A DNA stretch of 64,000 nt from contig JBBHKE010001655.1 of the NCBI GenBank assembly GCA_037447655.1, forward strand, positions 1-64,000, read 5' to 3'. Of this stretch, positions 1-10,100 are shown in pieces; within the stretch, counting starts at the first letter, position 1, and every line of letters begins with the position of its first letter. The translations under genes were made by a program, and so were the position numbers. The stretch comes from Zygnema cylindricum. Its lineage: Eukaryota; Streptophyta; Zygnematophyceae; Zygnematales; Zygnemataceae. The notes under the pieces are model-generated. The model did not search any database, was not told where the DNA came from, and saw nothing but the letters and a program-made list of their open reading frames with translations.

Positions 1-39
1 CTGCCACGTGGCTTGTCCATGGTGTGAAACAGGCGGTTT

Positions 40-160
40 AATAAGAGGGAGAGAGAGAGAGGGAAGGAGCGCAGGAGAATGAGGGGGGGGTGGAGAGAGA
101 GAGGGAGGGGGAGAGGGAGAGGGAGAGGGAGAGGGAGAGGGGAGTGCAGGAGAAAATGGA
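40..160. repeat. Purine-rich GA/GGGA simple repeat
   Basis: Nearly pure purine tract of GAGAGA and GGGAGA units lying between the first two G-boxes. No coding content. Confidence 0.85.
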
Positions 161-384
161 CAAGGGAGTGAAGGGAGTCACCATGGAGGAGATAAAAAAG
201 TGACACGTGGATAGTGTGTAAGAGTGCCACGTGGACGAGGTTGTGACAGATGCAAATGGAAAAAAACAAAAACCAAAAGAATGAAAAAAAAAAAAAAAAA
301 AAAAAGAGGAGGAAAAGCAGAGGTTAGGTCTGAAACCCTAATTATGGAGTTGCCACGTGTCACTCTACCAAGAGGCCAGGGAAG

Positions 385-480
385 AAATAAGTTGCCATGA
401 AAAAGGTACGGATAAAGGTAAAAAAGGTACGGAAAAAGGGAAAAAGGTACGGAAAAAAGGTAAGAAGGTACGGAAATTCC
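385..480 (+). repeat. Short tandem GGTACGGAAAAA repeat
   Basis: Four to five imperfect units of GGTACGGAAAAA(G) in about 95 bp. The same GTACGG word recurs upstream of the F-box gene (19.2-19.5 kb) and inside a MITE (4.3 kb). Confidence 0.6.
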
Positions 481-933
481 TGAAAAGGAAACGACAGAGC
501 GCAGTGCCACGTGTCAACGCCAAAGGAGGATGTACAGAAAGATGCACAGGAAAAAAGCGCAGGAGAATGATGACACGTGTCGCACGGACGTGTCAACAGC
601 CAGTATGGACGTTGCCACGTGGCAGGCGCTCGAATGGATGGGACAGAATGGATGGGTGGGGGGAACAGGTGATAAAAGGCGAAGTTGAAAAAAAGGAGTA
701 AAAATTTAATAAAATACAGTGCGATAAGATTCTAAGTCGAAGCGTGCGAAAACAATTGGAAACGTTCGATGTAGTACACCGTGTACCACAATTAGCGTTG
801 GCGTTTTTTTTACGAAACCTAAAACATCTTTTCGTACTACACGCTTGTGAGATTGTTGATCGGACGGTTTCGATTGAAAGATGCGATTCTTACTTTCCGG
901 TTGGCGGTCTCCAGTCTCCAGTGAGATACAGTA

Positions 934-1131
934 CACCGCCAATCGCTATTAGAGTCAAGGATGAAATAGCGTCAAAAAAAAATTAGCGTTATTGATTCTA
1001 ATTTAGTGCCTGAGACGTGGCAGAATATGGTCCACGTCTTTAAATAGCATTATTAATTCTATTTCAGGTTTTGAGGTAAAAATTTAGGGGCACCGAATTG
1101 GCATTATATACTCTATTAGCGATTGACGGTG
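934..1131. mobile_element. Tc1/mariner-like MITE, 198 bp
   Basis: Terminal inverted repeats start CACCGCCAATCGCTATTAG on the left, and the right end reads CACCGTCAATCGCTAATAG on the opposite strand. The element is flanked by TA at 932-933 and at 1132-1133, the target duplication of the Tc1/mariner superfamily. It has no coding capacity. Another copy at 42266-42463 is exactly the same length, and longer relatives occur at 39242 and 40442. Confidence 0.7.
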
Positions 1132-1139
1132 TACAGTAA

Positions 1140-3237
1140 CGGACATATGTGCACGGGAATGGATGTTGTAAGAGGCACAGTTCAAAAGTAGGCGTTTTTA
1201 TGGTAGGCCTTCGGTCGGCGCCTTTATCGTAAGTTGTGTTATGGGCTTTTCATGTGATCTTCTTAAATCGCTACTTTGATCAGAGACCGTCCGATCGTCC
1301 AAATCTGACGGTGTAAATAAAAAAATTTGGTCCGAATGTTAAAATTGGTCCAATTTTTGGTCCGAATGTTTTAATTGGTCCGAATAGGTCCGAATACAAT
1401 ATGGGTCTTAAGGTCATATTGTATGTTTTGCGTACAATAGGCATATTGTATGGGCCTACTTTCACCTACTATTGAACTATGGTAAGAGGCGAAAGCATAG
1501 TTGTTCACGGCGATTAGTGCGAACGTACCATACGCGACGAATTATACGTAACAAACGCATTGAACCTTTAGATCAAATCGCAAATAAACGTTAATGAATT
1601 TCCTTTCATACTATTCCGTACATAAAAACACAAAAAACTATTACATATAACACAGTTTGCAAGTTTTTCCCGTTAAATGAGCGGTAAAACAATGAACTAT
1701 TTATATTTTTATCACACTTCTTGCTGGTATCAAAACTTCTTCACCAACTGGTAGTCCATTCGTTCGCCTTAGGGTACTCTACGCAATTGACGTACCCGGG
1801 TTCGTATGCCACGAAGGTTAAATTTTATGAAATTTCGTCTGTCCGAGCCTATCTGACAAACAGACAGGATATGGGGGAGAGACAGACAGGGAGGAGGGTA
1901 GGATATGGGGAAGCGGCTTCCTCGCGGTTTCGTTTTCAATGTTCCATGGCGTCTTCTTTCAAAAAAAATTGAAGAAGACGCTGGTACAAATTTCAAACTG
2001 AAGGCGCGAAATTATTGTGACGTTCAACGTCTCTTTTCGAAAATGTCCATACATTTTTTATTATATAACGTACAACTTCTGTGGTATTCCTGTTCAGTTC
2101 ACTCAACAGAAAGTACCAATAAGAACAATGCATATTTCCCGTTTTATTCCGTATATATCTGTAAAAAAATGTACAGTTACGGTAATTTGTTTACAAGTTT
2201 CTGTAAATTTTCAGTTTCAGTTTACAGTACACGTTTTTTTACGATTTTTTCAAAAGTCACGAATTATACGTTTCAATCGGAAAAAAAATGAAAAAATCGC
2301 GCGATTTGAACAACTATGGGCGAGAGACATCAAGTGAATTTGAGAATTTCCCATTTTCCCGTACTGTAAGCGTACTATTCGCGCACTAAAACGTTACTTG
2401 TACTGTAGTGGCGGATGTTCCGTGAAGTTCCCCCCCCAGTCGTCGGTTGCACAAACACCGTTACTCTACTGTACTGTTTGGTACTGTACCGTAATGTACT
2501 TTACTGTACTGTAGTCAATTCGTGATTACGAAATGGAACATCGTACTAGCGATATATCAGATTTCGCACTAAACAAAATTATATTAAAAGTTTTAAAGTT
2601 TGATTGTTTGAACAACATTATCACTATTAGCGTTACTGTGATTTGACAAGTGCACACTTTCTAAAATTTTCAATCCGACGGTTGAAATGGCGAGGTGACA
2701 TATGTAGAGTAGCGTACTGTACTGTACACCGTGAATCGTTACTAGACTTACGTAATCTATATCGGCGCCCCAAAATTTTGACATTGATACCCGAAATACA
2801 GTGACAAATTCTAATTTATCCGTGACGTTAATTACGGTTCTTGTGAATTAGCGCCAATGGTGTCACCGTACATATTTATAGAATAGTGTGGTGTACGGAG
2901 GGTGGTTGTTCGTACATCATTGAACTTCATTGCTGAAAATTGTACGAAAATTGTTATTTACTTATGTCGGTTACATACAGAACTGCGCTTAGAATAAACT
3001 CGTACCTATTTTAGTGTATAAGTATGAACGGTGTAATGATTGTTCATCCGCAAACCTAAATTATAATTGTGGATTCATTACAATGGAAGGACGAGACGTG
3101 GTACGGATTGTCAGATTTTGAACTTCTACCTATTTTAAAGTGTATGTCATGACGGCGGATCCTGTACACCTAAATCAGCGTTAAGGAGAAATTACAATTA
3201 AACATTTTTTTGACGATGGTATTGATACACAAATTAG
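1140..3237. other. Intergenic, no gene; MITE debris and GTAC/TACTG repeats
   Basis: AT-rich DNA without a credible gene. 1318-1400 repeats TTGGTCCGAATG. 2460-2515 is a TACTGTACTG-rich stretch. 2716-2790 carries the left end of a mariner-like MITE (ACACCGTGAATCG) whose start reappears at 28716-28775. I see no splice-linked conserved protein segments. Confidence 0.5.
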
Positions 3238-4081
3238 TAGTGTTGGGTATCGAGGACCGTTTGCCGATATTCGATATATATCGAATTTCAGGTACCCGAC
3301 AATCGATATATCGCTTCGATATATTTAATTTCAAATTATCGGGATATATCGCTGATATATCTGTGATATATCATATCGTCGATATATCGAAGCTAAAAAA
3401 AAATAAAAAAAAATCCCACAGGTTTTCAAAGTCTCGTGACTTCGGACAAAGTGAATGTAAAATCTTTGCCGGAAAGAAATACAGTTTTTTCCTGAAAGTC
3501 AGCAGAGTGAAGGAGATCTCTGAGGTACATTGACGATGTACACTGTGAAGTACACGTACGTCATACGCAGGTACGATTTTCCAGACGAAAAAGGTCGGTT
3601 TCGAGATATTCGATGATTTTTGAGATTTGGTAGTCAGCTTACGTGGAACCACTCATATCAGAACACGTATGTGAAACTTTTTGACAAAAGATACGCGATG
3701 TACCCGGGGCCTGTGTAATACATAAATTTTGCTGTACGTACTATTACAGAGACCTCCTCGTGTAACCATACCTCAAATAATTAATCATTACAATTTCAGA
3801 ATTAATACTTTTTTGTCGGTTACATTTTGCGGCGTCTACATTTAAGTCACGGAACGAAAATCACGGCGTACGTGGTATTAGATAATTTGACTTTTTCGCT
3901 AAAATAACATATTATATAAAAAAATAAAAAAAATAAATTTAAAAAATACTATATATCGCGATATATATCGCGATAATTTATGTTGGTCTCGGTATGATAT
4001 ATCGAGGATCTTGCTCGATCGATATTCGATATATCGAATATCGAGATTATCGCGATATGAATTTACCCGATACCCAACATT
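3238..4081. mobile_element. hAT-type non-autonomous element, 844 bp
   Basis: The left end reads TAGTGTTGGGTATCG and the right end ACCCGATACCCAACAT. The flanks are CAAATTAG (3230-3237) and AAAATTAG (4082-4089), a 7/8 match to an 8-bp duplication, typical of hAT. Both arms are packed with TATATCGCGATATATC-type palindromes. The middle (about 3405-3880) is a segment shared with the Harbinger-like family. The right part (3405-4081) recurs as a unit at 28016-28693. No transposase. Confidence 0.65.
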
Positions 4082-4138
4082 AAAATTAGAATCAATGACA
4101 CTAATTTGTTATTGATACTAATAATTTCTATAGTCTAA

Positions 4139-5254
4139 GGGTATGGTTACTAGTGTTGTGTATCAGGTAGTTTCATATCGCGATAATTTCGATATTCGAT
4201 ATATATTGAATATCGATCGAGCAGATTCCTTGATATATCGTACCGGGACCAACATAAATTATCGCGATATATATCGCAAAAATTGCATATCCGTACAGTC
4301 AGAGTACGGAAAACCGTACGAAAAAGAGTACGGAGAATCGTACGAAAATCGTACGGGTATTGTTGCCCCCCCCCCCCCCCCCACTGAGCGCGGGGGGGGG
4401 CGGGGGGGGTTTTGAAAAAAATTGGTAAAATTTTCATTTTCGATATATTTTCGATACGATATATCGGCGATATATCGACAATATATCGCGATAATTTAAA
4501 TTCGATATATCGAAGCGATATATTGAATATCGGGTACATGAAATTCGATATATATCGAATATCGGCAATGGGTCCTCGATACCCAACACTGATGGTTACA
4601 TCAGGAGGTCTCTGTAATAGTACGGACAGCAAAATTCCTGTATTACAGAGGCCTCGGTTGCATCGCGTATCATCTGTAAACAAGTTTTTACATACGTGTT
4701 CTAATTTGAGTGATTCCACGTAGGTCGACGATCAAATCTATAAAATCGTCAAAGATTTGTAAACCGTCCATTTTCGTATAAAAATCCGTACTTGCGTATT
4801 ACGTACGTGTACTTCACAAGTGTACCGCGTCAATGTACCTCAGAGATCTCCTTCACGCTGCTGACTTTCAGGAAAAAACCGTATTTCTTTTCGGCAAAAA
4901 TTTTACGGTCACCTTGTCCGAAGGCACGTGACTTTGGGGGCGTGTGAAAATTTTCATTTTTCATCGACGCACGTGTCTGAGGTCCAGGTGTAGCGATTTG
5001 ACTGGTTCTGTATTGCTGAACCCACCTCGGCGAGGTGGGTTCACCAATACAGAGGCGTATGGAGCGATTGCTTCGCAGATGAAGACCAAAATGTAATCGG
5101 ATGGTCGACGTCTTCTCCCGGATACTTGGAGAATCGTCATCTTATTTTCTGTAATGTTGTTTTCAAGAAACTCACGAAAATATAGTACGGCATGGTACGG
5201 GCAAGTACAAAATTCTGTATTAAACCTCACTTTTCGTCTGATGTAACCATACCC
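4139..5254. mobile_element. PIF/Harbinger-like non-autonomous element interrupted by a hAT MITE
   Basis: The terminal inverted repeat is GGGTATGGTTACATCAG, split on the left by the hAT insertion; the right end is CTGATGTAACCATACCC. TAA lies directly outside each end (4136-4138 and 5255-5257), the 3-bp TWA duplication typical of PIF/Harbinger. Without the insertion the element is about 667 bp. It contains the palindrome AACCCACCTC/GAGGTGGGTT at 5019-5041. Related copies lie at 20447 and 48510. No transposase is encoded. Confidence 0.7.
4151..4591. mobile_element. hAT MITE, 441 bp, with central C-run/G-run
   Basis: The ends are TAGTGTTGTGTATC and GATACCCAACACTG. Perfect 8-bp duplications ATGGTTAC flank it at 4143-4150 and 4592-4599, which assigns it to the hAT superfamily. 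Its centre (4363-4411) is a long C run, a short spacer and a long G run, able to form a hairpin. Related copies near 27.2 kb and 38.2 kb have the same C-run/G-run centre. 4290-4345 repeats GTACGGAA/CGTACGAA. Confidence 0.8.
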
Positions 5255-5509
5255 TAATAACGATTCACGGTGTACCTTTGGATTGAAATTTTTGAAACGA
5301 AATTCGAGCAGGTGTGCACGTATAAAGTATAATTAAATGGCAAATATACTTGCGGCTGTTTGCTGGGAAAATGGGACGCTTTTTGTTCTATGCAAATTCC
5401 GCACGTGAATTTCACAACTAAGAAATTCGCAATAAAAAATAGCACAGAATAACGCACTAAAATATCGTACAAAAAATTATGGACGAAAAAATCCCGCACG
5501 TTTTCAGCA

Positions 5510-5625
5510 CTACAGTACAGTACTGTACTGTACTGTACAGTGTAGTACAGTACAGTACAGACTACGTTTCTTAGTTTCTTACTGTACGTTACTGTACTGT
5601 ATTGTACTGTACTGTACTGTAGTTC
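5510..5625. repeat. TACTG/CAGTA simple repeat
   Basis: Short tandem ACTGTACTGTACTGTAC units, imperfectly palindromic. Related TACTGTAC clusters lie at 2460-2515 and near 2700. No coding content. Confidence 0.7.
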
Positions 5626-5837
5626 CGGAATCCACACTAACAGTGCGCCTTTCCTATGCTGCGCATTCAGTCACGACGACGCCTTTCCTTTACTCCCATT
5701 CTCGTTTCGATTAGGGTTTGTAAAAAATTAATAAAATTTTCTCATGTTCGTTTGTTTCTCAGTCTCTCTTTTTAATACAACGCCTCTAAATTTTACAATT
5801 TGTTGTTCCATTTCGCAGCTAACATCACAACAGCAGT

Positions 5838-5975
5838 TTTAGGGTTTCAGGGTTTTAGGGTTTTAGGGTTTTTTTAGGGATTTGATCGGCAGAACGGATA
5901 GAGTTTTAGGGTTTGGAAATTTTTGTCGTTTTCTTATCGTCAACTTTCTGACCTAAAACTTTTGCCTTTCGGTGA
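5838..5975 (+). promoter_or_regulatory. Telo-box-like array in the putative U1-C leader
   Basis: TTTTAGGGTTT units repeat at about 5838-5878 and again near 5905. AAACCCTAA telo-boxes are known in plant promoters of ribosomal-protein and other translation/splicing genes. A possible leader intron runs from a donor near 5968 (CTTTCG|GTGAGT) to an acceptor at 7085 (CCTTTAG|AGGC), just before the U1-C start codon. Degenerate AAAACCCTAAAA words continue at 6465-6610. The transcription start is not shown; the regulatory role is inference. Confidence 0.45.
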
Positions 5976-6464
5976 GTCACACTTGTCTCTCTTCGCTCCT
6001 CCCCTCCTTCCATTTCTAACTCTATAATTTGTTAATTTATTTATTAAATTTATGAACTCTTTTAACTCATTAATCTCTAAAAATCTGTAAGCCGTTAATT
6101 TAGTAACTCATTAACTCTTTTATATATTTTTTCATTGATTTATTAATGCATTAAAACTTATTATTTTATCAACTCCTTAACTCTTTTTAACACATTAGCT
6201 ATGGAATTAAAGAAAGTAAACACATTAGCTCATTACTTGTTTAATTTGTTAATTTATCAATATATTATCATTATCATTGTTTATTATCAATATCATTCTA
6301 TTATATTATTATTATTATATATATATATATTTTTTATAGATTTAATAATGATAGTCATTATCTTTTCAATTCATTCATGTTTCAATCCATTAACTCATGA
6401 ATTGTTAAATTCATTGTTTTAATTTTGATTAATTTCTACTCCACATTATTTTGTTTGTTAGTCA

Positions 6465-6832
6465 AACCCTAAAAATTCCTGAAAATTTTTAGAAATAGGT
6501 AAAAAACGCTAGAAAACTTTGAAAAACCCTAAAATACCTTAGAAAACCCTAAAAAACTCTGAAAAACCCTAAAAAAATTATATAAAACTCTGGAAAACCC
6601 TATGTACCCTAGAAATCTCAGAAAATCCTAAAAAACCCTGGAACACCCGAAAAAAAACCAAAAAAAACCAAAAACCAAAAACCAAAAAAAAAACAATTAA
6701 AACCAAAAAACCTAAAACCATTCTGTTAGTTAGTAATTTCCGGGGCACAACATTTTTTAGGCAACTCACCGCGGGAGGGGAGGGAGGGGGGGGAGGGGGG
6801 GAGGGGGAGAGGGGGAGAGAGCGGGAGAGAGA
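6465..6832. repeat. Degenerate telomere-like words, A-rich tract, purine tract
   Basis: 6465-6620 repeats AAAACCCTAAAA-like words. 6650-6720 is an AACCAAAA-rich stretch. 6773-6832 is a GGGA/GAGA purine tract. All would lie in the proposed 5' leader intron of the U1-C gene. No protein is called. Confidence 0.6.
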
Positions 6833-7102
6833 AACATTGTTGGTATGTTTTCTATTATAGATTGTTTTCTTTCAAAATGTTTTTCTATAGGAATGTTTTT
6901 TAAGCTGATTATAACTTGATGGACAACATGAACCCAAAAAACCTAAAAAAAGATAAATGTTCAAAATGTTTTTGAATGACAAACGAAGAGAATTATCATG
7001 GTTGTATTTTTAATTTCTCCAATCTTCTTGTTGTTTATTTTATTGCAGAAAATTTTGATCTTACTTCTGTTTTTTTTTCCCTTTAGAGGCATCCGGGCAG
7101 TC

Positions 7103-10100
7103 ATGCCAAGGTAATTTTTTTTTACCTTTTTTTAGGGTTGACCTATGTTGACCTGTATATTCCAGGGAAAGGTAAAATAATGAAGAAAGTATACAGAAAA
7201 GGTAAATAATTGGTTGAGAAGATAAATTAGAAAGACGTTCGTGTCGACCCATGTCCCTCCCTTCTCCCTCCCCTCTCCTTTCCTTCTCCCTCCCCCCTCC
7301 CTCCCCTCTCCCTCCCCTCTCCCTCTCCTCTCCCTCCCCTTTCCCATGTGTTAGCATAGCCATTGTTGCATCCTATTTTTTGTACGTTTTTGATGTTAAT
7401 AACTTTCACTCTTTTTTAGTGTTGAATTAATAATGTTTTGTGTAACAGTGATTCTTTAAAGTATTTTTGATAACAACGATTTTGCCGAAGGTTTTTATAA
7501 CTGTGGTTTCTTAGAAAGTCTCTAATAACAATGGTTTTAACGGAAAACAATGATTTACTACCACCTTTTGTGTGGTCCACACTATTTAAGAGTTGTGTTT
7601 TTGTAATGGTTTTTTTTTAAAGGGAAACTAAATCTCGATTCCTTTTTAGCGTTAAGAAATAATAGTTGTTAAATAATTAGTATGAGGACTGTTTATACTC
7701 ATGCTACTTATTATTAGATAATTAATATGAGAACCTTTTATTCTCATACAAATACTACACTCGTACTAATTGTTATTATATATTTAGTATGAGGACACTT
7801 TATACTCATACTATACTCATGCAAACTATTATTAAATAATTAGTATGAGGATCGTTTAAGTTTTCTTAATTCTAATTCTAATTCCAGTTCAAATAATGTG
7901 GACAGTTGTGAACCACTTTATCCAAAAAAAAAAAAAAAAACATCAATTAGTATAAACGAATATTATAAATTATAAAATAATATAAAATTATAATATTTTA
8001 AGCATATCAATTAGTATGAACAACGCTATGTTGTGTTTATAGGGCCAAAAAAAAAGAGAACGGGAACGAATTAGTGTTATAACGACAATAGCAATTCACG
8101 CTGTAACAAAAAATAAAAATAAAAATGAGTAAAAAATGAGTTAGTCTCATTCCAAGCATTAATAATGTGAAAGCTTTACCAAAAATAGTGCGTACTTGAA
8201 TGAGTTCTGCAGTTGTAAACTTAATGATGCAAGCCACAATTACGGTAGAGGAGGGAGGGGGAGGGGGAAGGGGAGGGGAAAGGGGAGGGGGAAGGGGAAG
8301 GGGAAGGGGAGGACGAACAAAAGCTGTGCCCATCTAAAATGCTTTCGAGGACCTCTTCTTTGCCTTTCTTCTCCTTTCTCCTTTTCCTTCTCCCTTTTTT
8401 TTTTTTTCCCATTTTAAGTCCGTCTTCTGAATGTGATTTTTGGGTTTTCCCCTTATCCCTCCTCCCTATTTCAGGTACTATTGTGACTATTGCGACACCT
8501 ATTTGACGCATGATTCAGTGAGAATCTTCCCCTTGACCTTATCTGATTTCAGTTGACTTTTCTTTGACATTTCTTTAATTTTCATTCGACTTCTATTTTA
8601 TCCTGTTTAACTTGACTTCACAGGACTTAGACCTGGTTGTCCTTGACTGACTTTCCTTGACCTAACTTTCTTGACTTTGAATTTCTTTAGTTGACTTTCT
8701 TGAGTTTGACTTTCCTTGACTTTACTTTTACCTGATTTTTTTACTTTGACTTTCCTTGGCTTGACTTTCTTGACCTTGACAGTCTTGACTTTGACTCTCC
8801 TTGACCTGGTGTTCTCGACTTTGACTTTCTAACCTGATTTTGTTGATGTTGACTTTCCTTGACTTTACTTTTCTCGACAAGCTGCATGGTTCCACATTGT
8901 GTGGGGATTGACTTCAATTGACTGGTTTTGCTTGACTTTTTTTGACTGTGTTTGTTTGACTTTGTTTAACTCTCGACTGAACCTTTCTTATAAATTTATT
9001 GGGCTCGTCTAATTTTATTTACACCATTTAACACTGTTAAAATGGCTTTCCAAATTTTTTATGAAGTTTGTTTATGACATTCCAACTTTGCTTAAACTGT
9101 GTAAATGGTATTGCACCTTTCTTTAAACTTTGTTTAATGACATTTCAAACGCTGTTTAAATGTCGTTTAATTGTCATTTTAAATTTTGCGTATTATCATT
9201 TTAATCTTTGTTTAAATGGTATTTTGGTATTAGCATACCATTTGTTGCCAATTTTTGCTTGAACCTTTTTTTAATCTCATAGCTTTTCCTGATTCGTTCA
9301 AAATAGAAAAATGAAACTCTACATGTGATAAATTGTAGCATCGAGGTTTTTTAGTCCTTTTTGTCTTTATACTTAATTGGTATACTTAATTGGTATAATT
9401 AATTGGTATTATGAATTGGTCTTAATTGGTAAAAAATCAAAAATGTAGTAGTCGTCTTTAGAAGTGTGTTTGAATACTCCTTTATTTGTTTGATGACATT
9501 TTCTGTTTTCATATTCGATTTTTTCGTTTGTTTGTTAAGTTTTTTTTTTTTTTTTTTGGGCAGCCTTCGGTGAGGAAGCAACATAATGCTGGTTATAAAC
9601 ATAAGGTGAGATTTTTTTTTAGGGGGTTGAGGGATAGAAAAGGGAAAGAGTAGAATGAGCATAAGATAAGGGAGAGGAGGGGAGGATGAGTGGGAGGGAG
9701 AGAGGAGGGGAGTATGAGATGGAGGGAGAGAAGGGTTTGTGGGTGTGTGGAAGACTTGAAAGGATAAGAGATGTTGTGGAAAATAAAGATTGCGAAAAAT
9801 TACGGAGAATATGGGGGGGTCTTGTAGGAGGGTCATTAACAAAAGAAGCAAAATATTGTACCATTAAAATAATTGTACAAATAAAAGCTTTCAATACAAC
9901 ATTTTGACATATTAAAACATTCTTAATATTACCATTAAAATAAGAAACGTGAAGGGAAGCCACTATTATGTAGTCCGAGTTGGTTGGGATCCTAAGAGAG
10001 AAAGGGAGAGAAGGCAGAGGTAAGGTAGAGGGAGAGGGAAAAGGAGAGGGAAAGGGAGCTGGTTGGGATCCTAAGGGATAACGTTTAATCTAAAATTGAA

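Larger units (their letters stand above)
1..621. promoter_or_regulatory. Cluster of seven G-box palindromes
   Basis: CACGTG occurs at 5, 204, 228, 354, 508, 574 and 616, usually as GCCACGTGG or GACACGTGT. This is far denser than chance in 620 bp. In plants CACGTG is the binding core for bZIP and bHLH factors. No convincing gene follows immediately, so the cluster may be a repeat family carrying the motif rather than a working promoter. The scattered LTRs further along also carry GCCACGTGG. Short reading frames here are low-complexity and are not called. Confidence 0.5.

Noticed and set aside
1721-2337. Several 75-128 codon frames
   Set aside because: No motif, no conservation clue, overlapping frames in AT-rich DNA.
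5838-6620. Telomere (TTTAGGG/TTTTAGGG) array
   Set aside because: Only a few imperfect units; interpreted as telo-box/leader motifs, not a chromosome end.
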